Shown piece after piece: positions 1-8,655 of a DNA stretch of 10,976 nt. Where the stretch lies: contig JAPEVF010001331.1 of NCBI GenBank assembly GCA_029747585.1, forward strand, positions 1 through 10,976, given 5' to 3'. The number at the start of each line of letters is the position of its first letter. Position 1 is the first letter of the stretch. The notes under the pieces were generated by a model. It was not told where the DNA came from, did not search any database, and saw only the letters and a list, made by a program, of their open reading frames with translations. This DNA is from Pleurotus djamor. Taxonomy: Eukaryota > Basidiomycota > Agaricomycetes > Agaricales > Pleurotaceae. The translations under genes were made by a program, and so were the position numbers.

Positions 1-730
1 GGAGACGACGACCCCTACCCATCATGTCTGCTTCAGAGTCCGGAGACATGGCTCTCATCGACGGCCCTCCAGCTGCACTGACACCAAATGGGTAAAGACC
101 ATCCAATACCAACTCCTTTCTTACCTGACCTTCGGCTGCAGTCACCCATCGCTTCTGTTTAACTTGATCGACCAACCAATCGCCTCCCCACTTTGCCATC
201 GCTTTGTTCCGACCTACATCTTCGTCTGAAACGAGTTCGGCTTCCTTGATCAATCCTTGCACAACAGCACGAATATCTTGATCTGCCACTAAGGAAGTAG
301 CTAACTTCTGTTTCAAGCGACGCGTAGCAGCACCAAGATTTACGGCGGTGGGTCGAGCAGTGTATAGATAGTCCAAGATAGAAGTAAGATGCGTTTGGAG
401 AGCCTCTGGCGATGCGAGAAATTCCGGAGGAGGGTCTGCCACCAGAGCACGATTTAGGTGAAGTGCTACAGCCAGCGCAGCGAGAGAAGCTATGGCCGGG
501 GCACCTCGAATCTATAATGAACATGCGCGATTTAAGACGATTAGTAGTAACTCGATTCAACTGAGAATCCGACATATGAGTACCTTCATCGATTTAATTG
601 CGTGGTGTGCATCCTCAATGGTGTCGACCACAACATACTCAACAGTATGAGGCAACAGTAGTTGATCGAGAATCTCGAGGTGGTTTCCCGAATATTTGAT
701 CGACTGTAAGCTGAAGGTCGAAGGCCCCAT
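1..730 (-). CDS. MRI1: Methylthioribose-1-phosphate isomerase, 5' part (cut by window edge)
   Basis: This enzyme isomerises 5-methylthioribose-1-phosphate to methylthioribulose-1-phosphate in cytosolic methionine salvage. Exon 1 is complement(584..730), 49 codons starting [16 protein letters not shown] 72 bp phase-0 intron (512..583, GTACTC..TATAG) follows, then exon 2 from 511 to the left edge. The family segment [15 protein letters not shown] is at residues 13-27, the RGAPAI substrate motif at 51-56 and RPTAVNL at 102-108, followed by [14 protein letters not shown]. The region with the catalytic Cys and Asp lies outside the window. The ATG at 728-730 is chosen because the homologous N-terminus begins a few residues later. 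One doubt: a good donor/acceptor pair at 73..124 (52 bp) would put the next exon into a TGA, whereas reading through stays open to base 1. I therefore read through, which gives an insertion after residue 178. The identification is firm; the structure below base 125 is not. Confidence 0.9.
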
Positions 731-899
731 GGTTGTACGTTATCAAGTCCTAAGCGCTCGAGGAGCGCCCAAATGATAGCGACGCCAATCACATGCCGTC
801 TCTTACTGCATTGTGCTATTCACGGGTCTGTGATGCGTACCAGCGACCACATCTCTTCCTCTTCCTCCTCATCCTCCAACATAGTCTCTTGCAGTCCTA
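731..899. promoter_or_regulatory. Shared divergent promoter region, MRI1 / lipase
   Basis: Only 169 bp separate the start codon of the isomerase (minus) from that of the lipase (plus), so both 5' UTRs and promoters must lie here. A pyrimidine-rich stretch at about 851-876 (CT-rich on the plus strand) precedes the lipase ATG and resembles the CT-rich leaders common upstream of fungal start codons. I see no clear TATA box. The function is inferred from position only. Confidence 0.45.
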
Positions 900-3800
900 A
901 TGATTGATCACCTATTCGGTCGCCCGAATCCTTCCTGGAAGCGGGCTCAGGTACAGTCCATGGCTTCTGCCAAACTAGTCTCATGATATCATATCTACCA
1001 TCCAGGTATTCCTCGTCATCTTCTTCTGGATTGCGCGCATTCTCCGGGGGAACCCTGGTGGTCCTCGATTCCTCTGGCTCAGGAAAGCAAACCGGGCATT
1101 ACGTCGGTTGTCATTTTTATTCCGCCCGCTGTCATTGCTCATGAAACACATCTCAGAGCGCTTTACCCCCTGGCAAATAATCGTGAGCACCTTGACCGCC
1201 GTATACGCCCTGCGGAACATGGATAAAATTTTGGGTCTTGGATGTAAGTGAATCTTGTTTTATAAACAACACCGCCCTTCGAAACCAATATTGCAAATTC
1301 CACACACCCTTCAAGCTCCAGAACCACTTGCGCGTCTGGTGAGTACCTTTCGTATGGCGTATGGTCAGCCACATCCCTAGGTTGTGGATCCTGATGGGAC
1401 TTCAGTATTCTCCATCGTACTATCGTGTGACGTGGATCACCACCGGACTTGATGCGGGCTTCGCGACAGCTATGTCAGTCCGGCCAAAGTGGCTTCGCGA
1501 CATATGCTCTATCCTATTCTCGGTGTACTATATCATCTACGCCAATGAAGCTGACGAGAAGGTAAGCGATATTGACATCCACAATAGCTCGTCGTGTTGA
1601 TAGCATGATCTAGCTTCGTCGCTTTCGTGCCGTACCTACGATTGAGATGCTCCGGGCGACCTGGGAAAAGACCACTCATCCCCTCGTGAGTTATCGCCCT
1701 CAACCCATCTCGTAGCCCTTGACTAGACGAAGTCATTTATAGATTCGCTTGTTTACACACCTTCCCTCGATTCCCGTCCGCAGAAAGATCTTACTTCCCC
1801 GACCCAAAGGATCAACCTACGACCGTCCCATTACTGCCTATCTGTTCTATGCCCTTCCAGAGAAGCGGCTTTGCAAGACGAATGAATTAATTTTGGACTT
1901 TCCCGGTGGAGGATTCGTCGCTATGACTCCTGAACATCATGAAGAACGTTTGAGGGCCTGGGCGATCAGTACGGGGAGGCCTGTACTTGCTATTGACTAT
2001 GGAAAAGCTCCTGAATGTAGGTGGAATGTACCTAGTTGATCGGATGCTTACTCACTGCTTGATAGACCCATTCCCATTCGCCAACGACGAGGCTTATGAT
2101 ACGTACAGAACCATCGTCGAGTCAGGTATGCCCCTATCGTATAAAGGGTGATGCGGTTTCTGACTTCTTGAGCAGGCGGAGCCATCCTGGGCATGTCAGG
2201 CAAGAAACTGAGCGTCATCGTCTCAGGTGACTCTGCGTAAGCTTCTTCTTACTGCCGACTTTCGCCGATCTGACCAGGATGCAGAGGCTCAACGATTGCC
2301 GTCAACCTGGTATTCAAGATCATTGAACACAACCATCCACGAAACAGACCTCCGCCCTCGAATCAAATACCCTTACCTCTATCCCTTGTTCTCAATTATG
2401 CTGCGTTAGACTTCAACTTCACTTCGTGGATGACGCAGGATAACCTCCGAATCCTCCGTTCTGAGCAGTCGTCTGGGTACCTACCAGGGCTGAAAGAATT
2501 TGCGGCTCAGAAGGATCATTTACAACATGTCAGTCCTTTAAGCATGGTTGGGGACGAAAAACGCTCGCCACGTCGAGGATTGCGACGGAGGCAGAGCTGG
2601 AAAGACACATTGAAGTCGCTGGCGGGGTCTGACAAGGAGAACTCGACAGACACAGGTCCAAGTGGAGCTCTACGTCCACGGAGGTCGACATCGTCGTTAA
2701 AGTCACCGCCGACCCGACCGATGGCGCGGAGACGACATTCTGCTATGACGATTGAAGACAGAGGGTCTTTGGCAGATGCTGAAAGCGATGACGACGAGAA
2801 GGACTATCAGCGGATGAAAGAGGAGGATAGGCCCATTGAAGCGCGTGTCCGGCACCGTCCGTCTATTGACAGCTCTATTGACCAGCAGGCGATGCGGGAG
2901 GAGCGACAGAAACAACATTCAGTTGATTCCAAGGCTCCAACAGGGTCGATAGGGAGGGGTAAAGAACCCATTGGGACGCGGTTGACGATGACAAGCCGCA
3001 CCGGTTACTTCCAGGATAGAATCATCTCTCCGAGCATGGTATGGTGTCATGTTGACTTCTGTCATTTCAGTGTGTGTGTACTTTTTTTTTCTGACTGTAA
3101 CCCCGTCCATTCTTTACAGATGCGCGCTATGGCAATCCTTTACATAGGACCCTACCGAAACCCAGATTTCGCGACTGACTATCACATTTCACCCATCCTG
3201 GCACCCAGCTACATATTGGCACAATTTCCGCCGGTGTTGATGCAATGTGGGGAAAAGGACCCGTTTGTGGATGACACGGTTATCTTCGCCGGACGGGTGC
3301 GAGAAGCGAAACGAACTCGGAAGGCAGAACTTGATTTGACTATTTCGGGCAAGAGTACACGGTTTGGGGAAGATCTGAGGATGAGCGAATCGCGGTCTAT
3401 GTCCTCTGGGTCTCACGGACACGATGACAATGCTGCTCTGCGAAGGGAACGAGATAAGCTTTCTCGAGAGACGGAGGATGATTGGGTGGAGGTTGTAATC
3501 TTCTCTGATTGGAGTCACGGCTATCTGCAGATGCCGAGTTTGATGAAGGAAGCAAAGGCGGTTATTGAGGAGCTGGGGGACTGGATTGATGATGCGTTCC
3601 GAAGGTTTAATCGGGATGGGGAGGGGTTCAAGGGATCGTCACGAGCGGAGGGTAGTGCGAGTGTGAGTGGTGCCGGATCGGAGACTGAGGCGGAGGAAAG
3701 TATGATCACTTTCGTTCCGAAGAAGTACCAGGGTGTATTATGTGTGCCTGAGGAGGCCGAGGAGGATGTCCAGGAGCTTGAAGCGCAAGTCCCAGTTCAA

Positions 3801-3917
3801 GTTGCTGAAATTGGTGCTAGCAGCAAGCGACAGAGCGGACCGACCATCACTGAAACGGAGCTAATGCGACGACGCCGACTATTGGATTCTCACATATTCG
3901 AGCAGGCAGATGTGTAG
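900..3917 (+). CDS. Hormone-sensitive-lipase-like alpha/beta hydrolase with regulatory-type insert
   Basis: Probable carboxylester/acylglycerol hydrolase of the alpha/beta hydrolase-3 (HSL) family. Exons: 900..950, 1006..1243, 1316..1338, 1406..1561, 1614..1685, 1743..2016, 2066..2125, 2176..2236, 2285..3038, 3120..3917; the nine introns are 48-81 bp with matching phases, giving about 828 residues. The ATG at 900 opens MIDHLFGRPNPSWKRAQ, which splices in phase to a hydrophobic segment VFLVIFFWIARIL (residues 18-30), a likely membrane anchor. The oxyanion motif is PGGGF at 234-238 (Pro replaces the usual His of HGGG). The nucleophile elbow is GDSAG at 309-313 (Ser311). The Asp is probably D610 in GEKDPFVDD and the His is H696 in SDWSHGY. 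Between Ser311 and D610, residues about 385-540 are Arg/Ser-rich with RRRQS (S416), RRRHS (S464) and RHRPS (S505). The C-terminus is acidic and low complexity. It could be a steryl or acyl esterase rather than a true lipase; the substrate cannot be read from sequence. Confidence 0.88.
3039..3119 (+). other. Phase-0 intron of the lipase gene, length divisible by three and stop-free
   Basis: GTATGG..TTTACAG, 81 bp, with a T-run at about 3082-3090 before the acceptor. It falls exactly between two codons. Retained, it would add 27 mostly hydrophobic, Cys-rich residues without breaking the frame. Removing it joins SPSM to MRAMAILYIGPYRNP, which reads like continuous hydrolase fold, so I treat it as an intron. 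Confidence 0.75.
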
Positions 3918-4288
3918 CGCGTATGTACAAATTATGTTTCTTCGTGGTCCTTGTTTCTGTTTTTTTTTTCATCCTCCTTGAATTGGAATTGTTTCAGTGA
4001 CATAATGAGCTTTGTAGCCTCGTGGGATGTGTTTCATGGTCAGGCTGTTCGCGGAGGCTGAAAAGTTGGTCAAGGGGAAGCTGTGCTTTGGCTGGTGCAT
4101 CGCCCTGGAAAAAAAGTGCAGGAATGACGAATGACGGTAGACAAAGTTGAGAGCGTGTCATTCGCCGACAAATGGATCCGTTGCGAGGAATGAGTTTCAG
4201 GCTGCACTGTCCGCTCATCTTATAAAAATCCATACGCCTCCGAGAGGATGCATCCCAAGTTCCTCCAGAACAAGCGTCATTCCCAAAT
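3918..4288 (+). promoter_or_regulatory. Lipase 3' region and upstream region of the fused CoA-ligase-like gene, with TATA box
   Basis: No gene is supported in these 371 bp. The left part should hold the lipase 3' UTR (T-run at about 3960-3969). A clear TATAAAAA lies at 4221-4228, about 60 bp before the ATG at 4289, and is the best core promoter element in the window. I looked here for the missing N-terminal adenylation motifs of the next gene and found none in any frame. Confidence 0.5.
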
Positions 4289-5452
4289 ATGGCCTATCAC
4301 TCCCCACGAGCCTGGAACAACTATCAGGACCCTGCAAATCACTATTACGCCGACAACCACCACCACCAACAACAAATCCCCCAGTCTCACCACCACCAGC
4401 CACAACACCAGCCAACGCCTCTTGCTTCCCACCACCATCATCACCAACACCAGCAGCAGCACCCGTACCAGCCTTACCCTCAGCAGTACCAGCAATACGT
4501 ACCCAGAGTCTGCTATAACCCCGCCGCAGACATGGCCGCCGCAACTTATCCCCAATCGCCTCCAGAATCTTACACGACCGCACCCTCGCCGTACTTTCTT
4601 CAGACCTCCTCATCGTCCCCGCAAATACCCCAGCAGTCGCCAATTCTCAACCGCCCGGAGGACCACCAGCCCCAGACGAACATCATGCTCGGTTATCACA
4701 ATCGACCCGATGCAAATGCCGAAGCTTTCGATGAGGACGGGTACATGCGCACTGGAGATGTTGTTCGTGTTGATAAAGACGGTCACTTCTTCATTGTCGA
4801 TCGTGTCAAGGAGGTATGGTTACGTACGTTGCACGCTGAGGTGTTCCACGCGTTGAACCTAAGTATGTTCTAGATCATCAAGTATAACGGCTATCAAGTG
4901 CCTCCAGCGGGTGCGTAGCCCTTATTTGCTTCGCCGGGACTTGGGTCTCTTATGAATGATTATCCGTCCGCAGAGCTCGAGGATATTCTCATATCCCATG
5001 ATGAAGTTGCCGATGCAGCCGTCATCGGGTTAGCAGATCCATCGACAGGGACCGAGTACCCAGCAGCTTTCGGTAGAAATTTCGCTCCAGTAATTATCAC
5101 AAGTTCACAACTAACATCCGATCCCATACTTAGTCGTTCTAAAGCCTACCAGCGAAAGTAACGATCAACAAGGCCTTCAAAGGCTTCGTGAAACGTTGCT
5201 TCAATACGTTTCCGGGCAAGTGGCTCATTACAAGTGCCTGAGGGGCGGGATTACGTTTGTTGATTCGATACCAAAAAGGTGAGTCCGGGTGCAAGCTCTT
5301 GACTCGCAGTTTGCAGTTGCAGACCTAACCTACGTAATTGCAGTCCGTCTGGCAAGATTTTGCGAAAGCGGTTGAGGGAGTTGATGTTGCACCATCAAGC
5401 TCAGGTCCTGCAAAGGCATCCCCATCGCAAGATTCTGCCCTCACCTTCGTAA
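4289..5452 (+). CDS. Chimeric protein: His/Gln/Pro-rich N-terminus fused to C-terminal domain of an acyl-CoA ligase (ANL superfamily)
   Basis: Exons: 4289..4813, 4874..4910, 4974..5072, 5134..5278, 5344..5452; introns of 60-65 bp with consistent phases; 304 residues. Residues 1-131 are low complexity (His, Gln, Pro, Ser, Tyr) with no enzyme motif. From residue 132 the protein is a clean adenylate-forming enzyme C-terminus: NIMLGYHNRPDANAEAF, YMRTGD (A7), DRVKE-IIKYNGYQVPPAELED (A8, hinge and CoA-site region), and PKSPSGKILRKRLRE (A10) with the catalytic Lys at about 273. Motifs A1-A6, including the Ser/Thr/Gly-rich ATP loop, are absent, so alone it should not activate an acid. Family enzymes are about 550 residues long. 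The protein has no SKL-type peroxisomal tail (it ends LPSPS). The ATG at 4289 is in frame with the ligase part and lies downstream of a TATA box. It is either a real gene fusion or remnant, or an assembly join near 4680; the sequence alone does not decide. Confidence 0.72.
4354..4500 (+). repeat. CAN-type trinucleotide low-complexity tract (His/Gln coding)
   Basis: A dense run of CAC, CAA, CAG and CAT triplets with interspersed CCx, coding poly-His/Gln patches such as HHHQQQ and SHHHHHQHQQQH in the frame from 4289. Similar tracts are common in fungal transcription regulators and are prone to length change. The other frames give Thr/Asn-rich or Pro-rich products and are shadows. Confidence 0.7.
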
Positions 5453-5617
5453 TTTCTTTGTACTTGAATTGGATGCTTGCTGCCACCTCAACCACACTCA
5501 GTGGCAAGAGAATGACTAGTCTGCAACATTTGAAGGATATTGAATCTGACAGTGCATCTCAGTGTTTAAAACAAGGTATGTAGTTCATTCATGACCTCCA
5601 CAACCATGACCTCCGTC
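5453..5617. other. Convergent intergenic region
   Basis: The stop of the CoA-ligase-like gene (plus) and the stop of the MFS remnant (minus) face each other across 165 bp. This stretch should hold both 3' ends. I see no coding signal and no strong hairpin. Confidence 0.4.
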
Positions 5618-5800
5618 CTATGATACCGTTTGACGCCGGAGTAGAAGCTGACGTGACACAGCAATGGAAACACCCAGAAGCAGTCACGACCTTTTTTGTC
5701 AAGAATAAGATAGACTGTCAGTAGGCGACTCACCCCGCTGTAGACGATTGGCTTCCACCACTCGAAACGGGACCCAAGGTGTAACATCGACAGCACCACT
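5618..5800 (-). pseudogene. C-terminal fragment of a second monocarboxylate-type MFS transporter
   Basis: Read on the minus strand, about 5775..5734 codes LGSRFEWWKPIVYSG and ends at a GTGAGT donor. This matches LGPNFIWWKPIAFSG at the same exon end of the complete transporter next door (donor at 6142). After a 43 bp intron (5691..5733) the last exon 5690..5618 reads VVTAS, then slips one frame to SRQLLLRRQTVS and a TAG at 5618-5620, like the basic tail of such transporters. The exon is 73 bp where a phase-0 exon needs a multiple of three, so one base is extra. Upstream of about 5800 the similarity fades within 200 bp of the complete transporter's stop, so the remaining 11 or so membrane segments are missing. 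It is most likely a decayed tandem duplicate; part of the frame damage could be sequencing error. Confidence 0.55.
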
Positions 5801-6003
5801 GGATGCGACTAACATTGGCCAATGGAGTTACACAGTACTACCACATCCATATTCAGACACTGGCGCAGACGGAGAGGAGGGAAACACGACTGAGCATGCG
5901 AGACTGTGTGTACTTGTTGTTTCAAGGTTCAAGTTTGAGTTGTTGGTGACCGGGAGCGGCGTACGCGTGTTTGGAATGGAATCGAGGCCTCGNAAAAAAG
6001 CTC

Positions 6004-7776
6004 CTATTCAAACTCCTGGCCCCTGCTTTCACGAAGATAGAGAACCAACAGAAGGCACAGCAGTCCCAATGCGGAGATTACCTACGAAGAGCGAGAAACG
6101 AGTCGTCAGAAGAGTAAAAATTCAATTTTGTAGTAAACTCACCCCGCTGAATGCTATTGGCTTCCACCAGATGAAATTGGGTCCCAAAAGTGCACCATTG
6201 ATAGGCCCTGTTCCGAGCGCACCGAAAGCACTGATAAAACATGCAATCCCAAAGCGGAGCCTGTGAAAGAGGGACAAAAGTGAGTTCGTTGTAAACGATG
6301 CGGACTGAGTGATGGGGATACCCTATCTGGTGGGGAACGTGAGATGATAGGACGGCTATGCAAGCCCCTGGTAAGGAGAGTGCTGTAGATGATGTGCAAT
6401 TTATCAGCTACTGAGGCGATGTAGAGTATGCTCGAACCTATTCCAGAGGTTGTCCCATACAAAACAGCAAAGACGATGGAGCTCGATATCGTTCTTACGC
6501 CAAGGAGGCTGAACAAAAGCCCAATGGAGCAGAAGAGCGCGACAATAATGACATTGAAGGGGCCGAAGTGATGGGCAAGAAATCCTGCGGCGGCACGGCT
6601 AACAGTTCCGGAAGCATTGAATATAGCAAGCTACATGCATCGCCTTATTCGTTGTGACTTGAATGGACAGGATTTCATTAGACGAACCAGGTAAAATGCA
6701 ACATCAGGCTCAATGCCATGATTGATTGCGAAGAGCTCTAAATAGAAAGCTAGAGCCCGACTTAGTCGTGTCGATGATCGCATAACCAGACACGTACGAG
6801 GAAATAATAGACCGCATGTAAAGCAGAGAAGCCTACCCCTCTGTGTGGTCAGCCACATCCGGTAAAAACGGGACCTCGTCCGGTCGAATGCTCTCACCCA
6901 ACCGTAAATCCCCAGAATGGGAGGTCAGCAAGAATACCGCTGTCTGTGGGGTGCTGGACGTTTCGCTTGCGCTTGAGAGTCGGGTTGTCTTTCATAAGCA
7001 GGTTGGAAACGACCAGCAGTCCGAGGCATAGGTATGCAGAAGCGCGAACACCTTGAGCAAATCCGGCAGGCCCATGAAAGAGGCGGTTCAGCATTATCGG
7101 GAATATCATGCCTCCAGTCGGGTTTCCTACGCGCATTATATGTAGCAACATCCTTAGGATAGAAAAGGGGACTAACCCAGAGCGACCACGGTCATCGCAA
7201 ACGATTTACGTCTGNCCCCAATGGTGTCCCTGGATAACCACCGTTGGGGCATACATCAAACCAGCTCCGAGTCCCATCCCTAGTCCTTGGGACAGCCATA
7301 GTTGATAATACTTTGCTGGACGGGCAAGCGAAAGCGAGAACAGCCTTAAGGAGTGAAAGTAGATGAGTGTGATAAGTCGAGTGAACAAAAGGTTCTCTAC
7401 GCACGATGCGATAAATATGAGGGAACCAACTAAGATGGTTTGTCGGAAATATCCTTTGTCGAGTAACCTCCCAGCGGGGAGGCCGACTGCGTAAATCAGA
7501 AAGATTTGCGTTGAGCCAATCCATCCAACATTTGATGCAGATGCTGTATGAAGGTGAGTGTATAGGTCCTCGTATACACCAAAGGCGCTGGAATAACCAG
7601 CAGCTACGGTTATGGTCAGGATACTAAGAGTAGTCGTATAAAGGGCATTAGGAACAGTATCGCGAAGGCTGAATGGAGTCGACCCACCCTCCAATAAGAA
7701 CTGACCATGGGCGGAGGGCAACCTCGCCATCGGGTACTGTGGTTGATGATTCTGGGGCGGTCCTGGGTAGCGCCAT
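6004..7776 (-). CDS. MFS transporter, monocarboxylate permease-like
   Basis: Plasma-membrane-type solute carrier of the fungal monocarboxylate (MCT/MCH) group; the substrate cannot be read from sequence. Exons on the complement: 7688..7776, 7405..7623, 7177..7344, 6898..7126, 6798..6832, 6688..6749, 6438..6630, 6322..6382, 6143..6260, 6004..6081; introns are 48-65 bp; about 416 residues, usual for 12 membrane segments. The start MALPRTAPESSTTVPDGEVALRPW carries the PDG..W motif found just before helix 1 of this group. GRLLDKG (about residues 81-87) is the helix 2-3 loop motif. Further marks are SQGLGMGLGAGLMYAP, FYLELFAINHG, QIGLRFGIA, GPINGALLG and FIWWKPIAFSG; the protein ends ESRGQEFE. An N at 7215 adds one base in exon 3. 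Dropping it restores HHWGRRKSFAMTV and makes all phases fit. Two donors are unusual: GTTCGT (6687) and GTTCGA (6437). Confidence 0.88.
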
Positions 7777-7851
7777 GAGCTGGTGTGTTGTGAATGCTGG
7801 GGTCGTAATATACCGGCGAACCGAGTAAACGTAAGGTATGACGCGGCGCTG

Positions 7852-8655
7852 CTAGAAAGGGATACTCCGATGAGGGAGAGAAGGCGGACAGTCAACGCGT
7901 GGAGTGAACGTTGGAATTTTTACTTCACTGGAGTCCGAGACGGGGGCTTCTAAAGCATTCGAAGAGTAATATAAGGTTTGGATCCATTGGAAGTGCGTAT
8001 GAGGGGATAGCCAAGGAGCAGCAAAGGAGGGGTTANGGGGACCGATCAGGTCCGCGACAAGGCCGTCAGGTAGCACATAGAAAAGAGTGTCCATATTGGG
8101 GGAAGGAGGTTCCGCAGCTAGAGATAAGGACCTCAGTAATGCCAAAGAGGATCCTCTGTACCTTGCGTGCTGACATCATTAGAGACGCCGTGAAACAGAA
8201 TGGAAATGAAAATGCGTCGATTCACCAAGAGGGCAGGGCTGGGGCGGGGTGGCGACGGATGGCGACTAGCATTGTTGATGACCTGAGATATGGAAGGAGA
8301 CAAGAAGATCCACGATGCGAATGCACTGATTTATGAAGCTTGCAGATTGTAACTAGAACCCCAACTGGTGAAGGTGATGCAGCACGCTGTAAAGGCTAAC
8401 TGGCACGTCAGAAAGACAACAGGCGCTGGAGCGTCGACAAGCGCGATATCAAAGTAGCAAAGGATGACCATACCACCTAGAAGTGCCCCACCGCCATTGA
8501 AGGTCATTTACACCTCGGAACACTGCGCCTGGTAAGTAGCGTATTGGGTGGGGCCGCCGTACATTCACTGCAAAGCCGAGTAGACAAGTAAATGCTGGGG
8601 CCATATAGAAAAAGAGCTCGGAGAACCAAAAGATCAGATGGAGTGTTTGTCCCAT
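7852..8655 (-). CDS. Multi-pass membrane protein of unknown family, reading frame disrupted
   Basis: I do not recognise the family. The ATG at 8653-8655 opens MGQTLHLIFWFSELFFYMAP, a strongly hydrophobic segment running to residue 30, and continues to LPGAVFRGV. One extra base in a TTT run (8507-8509, plus strand) shifts the frame; after it the reading is MTFNGGGALLGGMVILCYF and VVFLTCQLAFTACCITFTSW, two more likely membrane segments. An in-frame TAA sits at 8331-8333, after which the same frame resumes with SAFASWIFLSPSISQ. A 44 bp intron (8118..8161, GTACAG..CTCTAG) then splices in phase to 7852..8117, ending in TAG. A further N lies at 8036; deleting it would move the stop to 7950-7952. 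The hydrophobic blocks and the fitting splice phase argue for a real gene. The breaks mean either a young pseudogene or base-call errors; an undetected short intron could also remove the TAA. It lies 75 bp upstream of the MFS gene on the same strand. Confidence 0.4.

Noticed and set aside
832..906. Alternative lipase start at 833 (begins MRTSDHISSSS)
   Set aside because: It needs a non-consensus donor, whereas the ATG at 900 splices in phase through a GTACAG..CCAG intron of 55 bp and gives a continuous hydrolase N-terminus.
820..984. Minus-strand frame of 54 codons with an acidic run (begins MRLVWQKPW, contains EEEEEE)
   Set aside because: It overlaps exon 1 of the lipase on the other strand, whose start and splice phase are well supported, and it has no recognisable domain; the Glu run is the complement of the CT-rich leader.
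4354..4500. Possible CRISPR-like or satellite array
   Set aside because: The repetition is irregular triplets in a coding frame, with no spaced direct repeats.
4248..4856. Thr/Asn/Pro-rich frame starting at 4248
   Set aside because: It is a frame-shifted shadow of the CAN repeat; only the frame from 4289 runs into the acyl-CoA ligase domain and its splice sites.
5748..6266. Plus-strand frame of 172 codons across the MFS exons
   Set aside because: It starts at a TTG, spans the antisense of the MFS remnant and the last exons of the complete MFS gene, and shows no motif.
7206..7895. Single 229-residue transporter frame starting near 7895
   Set aside because: It reads through two introns; the splice-corrected start at 7776 gives the conserved PDG..W motif and consistent phases.
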